Assembly: GCA_030614305.1 (NCBI GenBank)
Contig: JAUWKH010000151.1
Span: 1-5,077, forward strand
Reading direction: 5' to 3'
Length of the DNA: 5,077 bases
Source: Bacteroidota bacterium
GTDB lineage: Bacteria; Bacteroidota; Bacteroidia; Bacteroidales; JADFUO01
Part shown: one piece after another, positions 1-4,999 of the stretch
Layout of the letters: each line of letters begins with the position of its first letter
Position numbering within the stretch: position 1 is the first letter of the stretch
Position numbers and translations under genes: made by a program
The notes under the pieces: generated by a model
The model's database searches: none
Told to the model about the DNA's origin: nothing
What the model saw: only the letters and a program-made list of their open reading frames with translations

Positions 1-93
1 CCAGTTATAAACAAAAAGAAAAAAGAAGCAAAAAAGAAAAAGTATACACTTTATAAAAAAAAGTCAACCTTATTTAGGCATGGACAGTTCGTT

Positions 94-190
94 GACTGAA
101 GACTGCTGACTGGAGACTGGAGACTGGAGACTGAAGACTGAAGACTGGCCCCGAAAGCTTTCGGGGGGAGACTGAAGACTGGAGACTGAA
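94..190. repeat. Heptanucleotide GACTGRA tandem repeat
   Basis: Eleven consecutive 7-bp units can be laid out in register: GACTGAA at 94, GACTGCT at 101, GACTGGA at 108, 115 and 122, GACTGAA at 129 and 136, a unit starting at 143 that is split by a palindrome, then GACTGAA at 170, GACTGGA at 177 and GACTGAA at 184. Only the second unit departs from GACTGRA. The array lies 85 bp past the rho stop codon, between rho and the window edge. The 7-bp period is not a codon multiple and no gene covers it, so it is a non-coding minisatellite. Its function, if any, is unknown. Confidence 0.95.
149..166. repeat. Perfect 18-bp palindrome inside the heptad array
   Basis: CCCCGAAAGCTTTCGGGG equals its own reverse complement and could form a GC-capped hairpin in RNA from either strand. 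It interrupts one heptad: GACTGG lies to its left and GGA to its right, so removing 20 bp restores a perfect GACTGGA in phase with the rest. It could end the rho transcript, but neither strand has a T-run directly after the stem, so a classical intrinsic terminator is not supported. A REP-like inserted palindrome is the better reading. Confidence 0.8.
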
Positions 191-274
191 GAAAAAAGTC
201 CAAACTTGTCCGTATGGATTTTACCCCGTTCGATGTATAACTACTTACTTTATATTTTTATCTTTTATCTTGAT

Positions 275-1960
275 CTACCCATTCATAGATATCAGAAATT
301 CTTCGTTGCTTTTAGTAAATTTCATTCTGTCTCTCAGGAATTCCATAGCTTCAAGTGGGTTCATATCAGCGAGGTGGTTTCTGAGTATCCATATTCTTTG
401 TAATGATTCTTTGTCAAGCAACAGGTCTTCTCTTCGTGTACTTGAAGCAACAATATCAATAGCCGGATAAATACGTTTATTTGAAAGTTTACGGTCTAAC
501 TGCAATTCCATATTACCTGTTCCCTTGAATTCTTCAAATATCACTTCATCCATTTTTGAGCCGGTATCAATCAATGCAGTAGCAAGAATTGTCAGTGAGC
601 CACCGTTTTCAATTTTTCGGGCAGCACCAAAGAAACGTTTTGGCTTTTGTAAAGCATTGGCTTCAACACCACCTGATAAAACTTTACCTGACGCAGGAGA
701 AACCGTGTTGTAAGCTCTTGCCAATCGTGTGATTGAGTCTAAAAGAATAACTACATCATGTCCGCATTCGGTTAAGCGTTTAGCTTTTTCCAAAACTATA
801 TTGGCAATTTTAACATGCCGTTCGGCAGGTTCATCAAAGGTTGAAGATATTACTTCTGCTTTAACGCTTCTTTCCATATCCGTAACCTCCTCAGGGCGTT
901 CATCAATTAAAAGTACAATTAAATATGCTTCGGGATGATTATAAGCAATAGCATTTGCAACTTCTTTTAAAAGAACGGTTTTTCCGGTTTTTGGTTGAGC
1001 TACGATTAGTCCTCTCTGTCCTTTGCCGATTGGAGTAAACATATCAATCACTCTTGTTGAGAGAGAATCCTCAGGGTGACCTGTTAGCTTAAATTTTTCT
1101 ATAGGGAAAAGCGGAGTTAAAAAATCAAAAGGAATTCTGTCACGAACTTCATCGGGAATTTTGCCGTTAATTAATTCAATTTTTATTAAAGGAAAATATT
1201 TTTCAGTATCTTTTGGAGGTCTGATACTTCCTTTTAGTGTATCGCCTGTTTTTAAACCGAATAATTTTATCTGGGATTGTGAAACGTAAATATCATCAGG
1301 TGAGTTAAGATAATTGTAATCCGATGAGCGCAGGAATCCATATCCGTCAGGCATTACTTCAAGCACACCTTCGCTTGTAACAATTCCTTCAAATTCAAAT
1401 GAATATTCATCTTTTCTTCTATCGCCTTGTTTGCTTCGTGTTGAATGATCCCTGTAACTTCTATTTAAATCGTATTTCTTTTTACGTTCGGTATCAGCTT
1501 CTTTTATATTATCTTTAACAACAGCAGTATCTTTTGTAGGGTTTGGTTCTTTGATTTTATTAATCTTCGTATCTGAAATTTTCAATGGAACAGCATCGGC
1601 TTTTTCAGGTAAATGAGTGGGAGTAGGTAGATGAGTTGGAGCAGGTAAATCATTATGCTTAACCATTTTTTTAGGAGGTTGTTTTTTTATTTCTGTGGTT
1701 GTTACTTTTTCTTCCGGAATTTTGTTATCAACCTCTTTAACATTTTGTGTTGTTCTTTTTCGTTTTTGATGATATGATTTTTTAAAGTCTTTTTTTTCTT
1801 TTGCCAAAATTTCCTGTGAAGGATTTAATGCCTGATGATCAAGTATTTTATAAATGAGATCCTGTTTAACAAGTTTTTCAGATTTAGGAATGTTTAATTT
1901 TTTTGCAATTTCCTTTAAATCAGGAACTAACTTTGCATTGAGTTCAATAATGTCGTACAT
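275..1960 (-). CDS. rho: Transcription termination factor Rho with long disordered N-terminal insertion
   Basis: Rho is the cytosolic hexameric RNA helicase that loads on nascent C-rich RNA and uses ATP to end transcription. The order of parts is clear. Residues 1-45 form the N-terminal helical domain. About 48-187 is a Lys/Glu/Thr/Pro-rich insertion with no fold signature. About 188-285 is the cold-shock RNA-binding domain, with DGYGFLR (205-211) and DDIYVS (222-227) at the primary RNA site. The rest is the RecA-type motor: P-loop AQPKTGKT (321-328), LIDERPEE (351-358) holding the catalytic Glu354, Walker B VVILLDS (403-409), Q-loop [13 protein letters not shown] (430-442), R-loop around GTGNMEL (480-486), and the STRRED segment (507-512) where the arginine finger is expected. 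E. coli Rho has 419 residues; the extra 142 match the insertion. The start is supported by the intact N-terminal domain beginning at Met1, preceded by an A-rich leader without Shine-Dalgarno. The gene is complete and all key motifs are present. Confidence 0.98.
   Translation of the reverse strand: MYDIIELNAKLVPDLKEIAKKLNIPKSEKLVKQDLIYKILDHQALNPSQEILAKEKKDFKKSYHQKRKRTTQNVKEVDNKIPEEKVTTTEIKKQPPKKMVKHNDLPAPTHLPTPTHLPEKADAVPLKISDTKINKIKEPNPTKDTAVVKDNIKEADTERKKKYDLNRSYRDHSTRSKQGDRRKDEYSFEFEGIVTSEGVLEVMPDGYGFLRSSDYNYLNSPDDIYVSQSQIKLFGLKTGDTLKGSIRPPKDTEKYFPLIKIELINGKIPDEVRDRIPFDFLTPLFPIEKFKLTGHPEDSLSTRVIDMFTPIGKGQRGLIVAQPKTGKTVLLKEVANAIAYNHPEAYLIVLLIDERPEEVTDMERSVKAEVISSTFDEPAERHVKIANIVLEKAKRLTECGHDVVILLDSITRLARAYNTVSPASGKVLSGGVEANALQKPKRFFGAARKIENGGSLTILATALIDTGSKMDEVIFEEFKGTGNMELQLDRKLSNKRIYPAIDIVASSTRREDLLLDKESLQRIWILRNHLADMNPLEAMEFLRDRMKFTKSNEEFLISMNG
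1607..1648 (-). repeat. 18-bp in-frame repeat in the Rho disordered region
   Basis: Two tandem 18-bp units (1607-1624 and 1625-1642 on the plus strand, 15 of 18 positions identical) plus a partial third encode [12 protein letters not shown] and LPEK (residues 105-120). The period is a codon multiple, so copy-number change would add or remove six residues without a frameshift. It sits in the unstructured linker, where length changes are likely tolerated. Confidence 0.85.
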
Positions 1961-2066
1961 TTAATGTTTATTTTAATTTGTTTGAAATTTGTAGAAGAGA
2001 TATTAAGTAAATATTTTTTTGAAATATACCTATATGTTGAGATTAAATAATTAATTAAGTAAAGAA

Positions 2067-2080
2067 TTTTCTATAGAAAA
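2067..2080. promoter_or_regulatory. Perfect 14-bp palindrome in the likely rho leader
   Basis: TTTTCTATAGAAAA is self-complementary and lies 107 bp upstream of the rho start codon, downstream of the candidate rho promoter, so it would be in the rho 5' leader. It could be a dimeric-protein site or a weak AT hairpin. In DNA this AT-rich a palindrome of this length may arise by chance, so its role is only inferred. Confidence 0.3.
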
Positions 2081-2118
2081 ATTTAAGAAAGTATCTAAGG
2101 GATATTTTTAAGTATTTG

Positions 2119-2148
2119 CAAAAATACAAAATTATTATGAATAACAAA
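2119..2148 (-). promoter_or_regulatory. Candidate rho promoter, Bacteroidota sigma-ABfr type
   Basis: Read on the minus strand, TTTG (plus 2145-2148) is followed after 18 nt by TATTTTTG (plus 2119-2126), fitting the Bacteroidota -33 TTTG / -7 TAnnTTTG pattern with near-usual spacing. Transcription would start near 2112-2114, giving a leader of roughly 150 nt before rho. A second -7-like match, TAATTTTG (plus 2127-2134), adjoins it. A 6-bp inverted repeat with a 4-nt loop (2112-2127) overlaps the -7 box. The region is very AT-rich, so chance matches are possible. Confidence 0.45.
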
Positions 2149-2260
2149 ATATTTTTAAATAAAATTTAAATAAAATTATATTTTTTTGAATAAATCTGCT
2201 GAATATTCGTTATGATTTTGCTAATATCTGTATCTATCCATCGAATAATTGTAAAATTAC

Positions 2261-2301
2261 CGGATTAAATAAACTAAATATTTTATATACGGATTAATAA
2301 A
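2261..2301 (+). promoter_or_regulatory. Direct repeat CGGATTAA(A)TAAA upstream of the DUF4293 gene
   Basis: CGGATTAAATAAA (2261-2273) recurs as CGGATTAATAAA (2290-2301), 29 bp apart start to start, just upstream of the candidate -7 element at 2309-2316. The shared CGG stands out in a stretch otherwise almost free of G and C. About three helical turns separate the copies, which would place them on one DNA face. It may be a regulator binding pair; no regulator can be named. Confidence 0.3.
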
Positions 2302-2308
2302 TGATTTA

Positions 2309-2316
2309 TATATTTG
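2309..2316 (+). promoter_or_regulatory. Candidate -7 element for the DUF4293 gene
   Basis: TATATTTG matches the Bacteroidota -7 consensus TAnnTTTG exactly and ends 25 bp before the ATG, which predicts a short leader of about 20 nt. No convincing TTTG -33 box is visible at the expected distance; only TTTT at 2281-2284. The leader reads AAAAAAATTGACTT before the ATG, with no Shine-Dalgarno, as is usual in this phylum. Confidence 0.45.
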
Positions 2317-2341
2317 TAACAGTTTTTAAAAAAATTGACTT

Positions 2342-2815
2342 ATGATACAGCGAATCCAATCATTTTTTTTACTTATCGCATTTGTTGCAATGCTGCTTAT
2401 GTTTTTCTTTCCAATAATCAGTTATTACGGGGACTTCCATATATTACAGTTAAATATACTGGAACTTAAGAATTTAGTTCCCGGCAGTGAACAATTATTC
2501 AGTAACTTATTTACTTTGCCATTATTATTTTTTGTTGTAATAATTGGTGCTTTGAGTTTTATAATCATTTTTTTATACAAGAAAAGAAGATTACAACTTA
2601 AACTAATAAAAATAAATATTTTACTTAACATTATTTTAATTGTCGGTATTTATTTTGTTTATAACAATCTTATTGAAAAACAGGCAGGCGTTGAAGGAAA
2701 TTTTGATTTAACCGGTTCAATTATGCCGATAATTTCATTGATATTTTTAGTTCTATCTTACAGAGGCGTTAGAAAAGATGAGAGGCTTATAAGGTCTGCC
2801 GACAGGTTGAGATAG
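2342..2815 (+). CDS. DUF4293 family integral membrane protein
   Basis: A 157-residue protein with four predicted membrane helices at about 7-28, 58-79, 91-109 and 126-142, separated by a polar first loop (29-57) and a basic YKKRRLQLK turn (79-87). Two signatures mark the family: the MIQRIQ start and the C-terminal tail RGVRKDERLIRSADRLR (141-157). The length is typical for DUF4293. The family is known mainly from Bacteroidota, and I recall it being often found next to rho, as here; its function is unknown. By the positive-inside rule the basic turn and the Arg-rich tail would be cytoplasmic, in the inner membrane. The gene is divergent from rho across 381 bp, so the two share an intergenic region but not a transcript. 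The ATG at 2342 is chosen because the family signature begins at that Met. Confidence 0.9.
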   Translation: MIQRIQSFFLLIAFVAMLLMFFFPIISYYGDFHILQLNILELKNLVPGSEQLFSNLFTLPLLFFVVIIGALSFIIIFLYKKRRLQLKLIKINILLNIILIVGIYFVYNNLIEKQAGVEGNFDLTGSIMPIISLIFLVLSYRGVRKDERLIRSADRLR

Positions 2816-2914
2816 TTTTTATCTGATTTTCTCTCTTGTTTTCTACATTTGGATATCCTAAATACAAATATTTATAAAGGTTTTTTTAATTATATTTTTT
2901 GCATGTTTCTAAAA

Positions 2915-2998
2915 TTAACCATTAAGCTCTCTTAAGGATTGCTTAACACAAGGCCCTCGCTTTTTATCGCAGCAAGAGATTCTAAGAGAATTCTAAAA
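2915..2998. repeat. Probable decayed interspersed repeat
   Basis: The gene-free stretch 2816-3060 holds a block built of short recurring words: TTAACCATTAAG, CTTAAGGATTG, CTTAACACAAGG, CTCGC, ATCGCAGCAAGAG, ATTCTAAGAG and ATTCTAAAA. This layout resembles the interspersed sequences with CATTAAG / CACAAGG / CGCAGAG words often seen between genes in Bacteroidota; that link is from memory of the pattern, not a search. Small inverted repeats occur within it, TTAAG-ctct-CTTAA (2922-2935) and ATTCT-aag-AGAAT. No reading frame of note and no RNA gene is seen here. Neither the plus nor the minus strand offers a clear terminator. Confidence 0.4.
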
Positions 2999-3060
2999 TG
3001 TCAGGTTGTATTGAAAGATCGGCCTATTAAAAATCAATGGTTGTAAGGAAAAATGAAAAT

Positions 3061-3570
3061 CTAATCATTTAGTAATTCCATATTATTTTTAAGTGTTTTG
3101 TTTAAAATGGGTTGTGTCTTGAGTGTGCTATCTTTCGGAGGTGTCGTAGAAAAGTCTTTTCCTTCACATAGCTTTTTAATATCCAGTCTAAAGTCATAAT
3201 GCCCAATTTTTCCCTCTATAAAACTAAAATTGAATTCTTTCCCTTTTAAAGCATTCTGAATTATACTATCTAACTTGTTAGAGTAGTTCGAAAATTCTGT
3301 TCGCACTTCTGTTACTTTCTTGTTATCAGTTGAGATATCAATTCGAATAAATTGAAAAACTATTTTCTCTTTACATATCATGTTAAATTTATTGCTATTT
3401 TTAATTTGTTCATAAATAAAACTGTAAACATCTGGTGGTGCTTCTAATCCATAATACATATACAATTCTTCTTCTGTCATATTTTCCTGATTAAAACCAG
3501 ATGGTTTTTTATCTTGATTTAAACAAGAACAAAGGATTACAATCAATATTATCGGTATTATATTTTTCAT
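3061..3570 (-). CDS. Small predicted lipoprotein with TonB-C-like pattern, function unknown
   Basis: A 169-residue protein that I cannot assign to a named family. It starts with a lipoprotein signal: MKN, a hydrophobic run, then the lipobox LCSC (13-16), so Cys16 should be lipidated. The following LNQDKKPSG is polar, without an obvious retention signal, so the outer or inner membrane face is undecided. Residues 68-132 alternate a strand (KIVFQFIRIDIS), a turn (TDNKK), a strand (VTEVRTEFS), a helix (NKLDSIIQNALKG) and a strand pair (KEFNFSF, HYDFRLDIKK). This beta-beta-alpha-beta order is like the C-terminal domain of TonB-type proteins; that is inference from pattern only. The C-terminus (140-169) is polar and probably loose. 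Its ATG is 13 nt after the stop of the upstream T9SS-secreted gene, suggesting one transcript. The 13-nt gap shows no Shine-Dalgarno. Confidence 0.8.
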   Translation of the reverse strand: MKNIIPIILIVILCSCLNQDKKPSGFNQENMTEEELYMYYGLEAPPDVYSFIYEQIKNSNKFNMICKEKIVFQFIRIDISTDNKKVTEVRTEFSNYSNKLDSIIQNALKGKEFNFSFIEGKIGHYDFRLDIKKLCEGKDFSTTPPKDSTLKTQPILNKTLKNNMELLND

Positions 3571-3583
3571 TAATTAGCGGTAG

Positions 3584-4450
3584 TTAATTTTTGATCATTT
3601 TAATAATCGCTTTATTTTGTTTGTTCGATATTTCAACTAAATATATTCCTGTATTTAAGTCTCCTACGTAAAAGATCTTTTTTTTAGAAGATTCAAAAAC
3701 CTTAACAAAACTTCCATTATAATTATAAATTTTGATACAATTGTCTGATTGTATAAACTCTATGTTTTTAAAAGTAAAATAGTCATTCACGGGATTGGGA
3801 TAAATACTTGCTTTGCTTTTTATTGAAATGTCTTTAATACCCAAAGGAACCACATTTAACAATATAAAATAACTAATGGTGTCAAAATTATTTCTAATTT
3901 TAAAGCTTAAGGTGTCCATTTCACAAAATGGGTCCCCATAAATTGTGTCACTTATTATAGTATCATTGTTAATATTTGAGTCAGTTATAAATATAGTATT
4001 AATATCTGATACTCTGCTTATGTATAAGGCCAACGGATTATCCCATGTTGTAACAAGGTATCCTGTATTTTGATTTACTAAATAAAATCCTAAAAATGTC
4101 GGGGCTCCTCCACCAATCGGTTCCCAATTTACACCAGAATTCATTGTTTTATAAATTGTATAACCATTTGAATTTGATTCAATAATAAATCCTGTTGTTT
4201 CACTAATAATCATCATGTCAAGCACTGAACAACCACCGTATTGAATACATTTTTCAAAAACCTGGATTCCATTTTTATATATTCTATAACCAGTACCATG
4301 AGTACATGTAAGAGAGTTATCATAAGTATAGTCATGATTTGTAATTAACCCGCATTGTATTTGATCAAACCCAATAAATGAAACCTGAGAAAACAGATTT
4401 TGGCTTCCTAATAAAATCAGAATTAGATAAATAGTAATTAGTCTTTTCAT
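3584..4450 (-). CDS. T9SS-secreted protein with degenerate propeller repeats and type A sorting domain
   Basis: A 288-residue exported protein. MKR plus a hydrophobic run forms a signal peptide; cleavage after Ser21 would leave Gln22 at the N-terminus, a common arrangement in Bacteroidota. Residues 75-140 carry two units resembling BNR/YCF48-type beta-propeller blades: SETTGFIIESNSNGYTIYKT followed by the degenerate Asp-box NSGVNW (104-109), then LVNQNTGYLVTTW (124-136). A closed propeller needs six or more blades, so this is a short or reduced form. Residues 207-288 match the T9SS type A sorting domain: SIYPNPVNDYFTF (215-227), IKIYNYNGSFVK (239-250), LNTGIYLVEIS (265-275) and the basic end IIKMIKN. 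This tail directs passage through the outer membrane by the Por/Spr machinery and surface attachment or release. Four cysteines lie in 33-74. The ligand is unknown. It is the first gene of a likely two-gene unit; no good -7 promoter match is visible upstream. Confidence 0.87.
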   Translation of the reverse strand: MKRLITIYLILILLGSQNLFSQVSFIGFDQIQCGLITNHDYTYDNSLTCTHGTGYRIYKNGIQVFEKCIQYGGCSVLDMMIISETTGFIIESNSNGYTIYKTMNSGVNWEPIGGGAPTFLGFYLVNQNTGYLVTTWDNPLALYISRVSDINTIFITDSNINNDTIISDTIYGDPFCEMDTLSFKIRNNFDTISYFILLNVVPLGIKDISIKSKASIYPNPVNDYFTFKNIEFIQSDNCIKIYNYNGSFVKVFESSKKKIFYVGDLNTGIYLVEISNKQNKAIIKMIKN

Positions 4451-4492
4451 TGTTATGGTTTTTTAATGTTAAAATTTTTGTTAAAATTACCG

Positions 4493-4607
4493 CCAACGTG
4501 AGTCTGTGCTTAAACTCAAAAATTTACGCTAAAATAGTAAATATTTTTATATTACGTTTCACATAATGTTTTTAAAAACCGGCATAAAGTTCACCATCGG
4601 TCGTTGG
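4493..4607. repeat. Distant inverted CCAACG / CGTTGG pair in the gene-free 3' region
   Basis: CCAACG (4493-4498) and its reverse complement CGTTGG (4602-4607) bracket about 100 bp upstream of the T9SS-secreted gene. Inside the left arm, TGAGT (4499-4503 region) faces ACTCA ten bases on. The right arm is followed by TTTGGCAAGGC. The layout loosely recalls an integron attC site, but the core sites do not fit RYYYAAC / GTTRRRY fully and pairing between the arms is poor. The rest of 4451-4641 shows only AT-rich sequence. Confidence 0.2.
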
Positions 4608-4641
4608 TTTGGCAAGGCAAATTTGTAAAAAATAATTATAA

Positions 4642-4663
4642 AATGATTTGGATGGGTCTTAGA
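4642..4663 (+). repeat. 22-bp direct repeat, left copy
   Basis: This copy begins AATGATTTGG and ends GGTCTTAGA. It recurs at 4957-4978 with a single G/A difference at its thirteenth base. The two copies, 315 bp apart, bracket the whole hairpin cluster between them. The length excludes most simple chance explanations, even in AT-rich DNA. Confidence 0.85.
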
Positions 4664-4692
4664 ATTCGATTATGCAGTTTTTATGTTTTTTT

Positions 4693-4720
4693 AATCCCGA
4701 AGGGATTGCATGTTTATATA
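4693..4720 (+). repeat. Hairpin-with-tail repeat, copy 1
   Basis: AATCCC-GAA-GGGATT (4693-4707) is a perfect 6-bp stem with a 3-nt loop, followed by GC and the tail ATGTTTATATA. The same layout, stem then a nearby ATGTTTATA-like tail, occurs at 4847-4873 and, inverted, at 4888-4914, with different stem sequences. A T-run lies before rather than after the stem on the plus strand, so a plus-strand terminator is unlikely. Confidence 0.75.
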
Positions 4721-4764
4721 CTAATTCTTAACAAGTTTTGCGAAGTAAAGCTGTTTAGAATTAG
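4721..4764. repeat. Long stem-loop of 44 nt
   Basis: The left arm CTAATTCTTAAC (4721-4732) pairs with GTTTAGAATTAG (4753-4764) at 11 of 12 positions. After a single bulged A at 4733, AGTTTTG (4734-4740) pairs with TAAAGCT (4746-4752) using two G-T pairs, closing on a CGAAG loop. The stem has about 18 pairs in all, far longer than the AT-rich background would suggest. It could be the core of a small non-autonomous element or a structured RNA; no known RNA family is recognised. Confidence 0.75.
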
Positions 4765-4771
4765 TTATGCG

Positions 4772-4812
4772 TGCTGAATAGACCTTTAAAGTTTTTGCAT
4801 TTCTATTCAGCA
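4772..4812. repeat. 10-bp perfect inverted repeat with 21-nt loop
   Basis: TGCTGAATAG (4772-4781) is exactly complementary to CTATTCAGCA (4803-4812). The loop contains the palindrome CTTTAAAG (4784-4791). It follows the preceding 44-nt stem-loop by only 7 nt, so the two form a tandem structured block. Confidence 0.75.
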
Positions 4813-4846
4813 TTAGTATAGCATTAAAAAATCCCATTTGTTTATA

Positions 4847-4873
4847 CGACCCCATCGGGGTCGAATGTTTTAT
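4847..4873 (+). repeat. Hairpin-with-tail repeat, copy 2
   Basis: CGACCCC-ATC-GGGGTCG (4847-4863) is a perfect 7-bp stem with a 3-nt loop, followed by the tail AATGTTTTAT. Just before it, AATCCC then ATTTGTTTATA (4830-4846) looks like a decayed copy that has lost one half of its stem. The copy faces copy 3 tail to tail. Confidence 0.75.
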
Positions 4874-4887
4874 TTTTATTTGTTTTT

Positions 4888-4914
4888 CTATAAACATTTG
4901 AATCCTTCGGATTC
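4888..4914 (-). repeat. Hairpin-with-tail repeat, copy 3 (inverted)
   Basis: GAATCC-TTC-GGATTC (4900-4914) is a perfect 6-bp stem with a 3-nt loop. Read on the minus strand it is followed by AAATGTTTATAG, the same tail as in copies 1 and 2, so this copy is inverted. Its loop reads GAA in that orientation, as in copy 1. Confidence 0.75.
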
Positions 4915-4956
4915 GATCAAAAAATAAATTTAATCTTCTATCCATTCAAATTAAAT

Positions 4957-4978
4957 AATGATTTGGATAGGTCTTAGA
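4957..4978 (+). repeat. 22-bp direct repeat, right copy
   Basis: This is the second copy of the 4642-4663 sequence, with A instead of G at the thirteenth base. Its TGGATAG (4964-4970) also forms a 7-bp inverted repeat with CTATCCA at 4938-4944. The 10-bp tandem array begins 22 bp further on. Confidence 0.85.
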
Positions 4979-4999
4979 TTGACCATTACATGACAATCG

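Noticed and set aside
192..207. Possible intrinsic terminator of rho: a 4-bp stem (AAGT/ACTT) followed by six T on the minus strand
   Set aside because: The stem is too short and AT-rich to be credible; it remains the only U-tailed hairpin seen close to the rho stop.
206..938. Several plus-strand open frames of 60-70 codons within and near the rho 3' half
   Set aside because: They are antisense to the conserved Rho motor domain (the first also begins just past the rho stop) and have no recognisable features of their own.
2425..2631. A 68-codon minus-strand open frame
   Set aside because: It is antisense to the DUF4293 gene, whose membrane helices and C-terminal signature are clear.
2810..2824. 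A 5-bp AGATA/TATCT hairpin over the DUF4293 stop codon, with T-rich sequence after it
   Set aside because: The stem is weak and overlaps the coding end, so it does not support a terminator call.
4721..4945. A 74-codon minus-strand open frame across the hairpin cluster
   Set aside because: It runs through two stem-loops and two hairpin repeats, its translation resembles no protein I know, and the repeat structure accounts for the sequence better than coding does.
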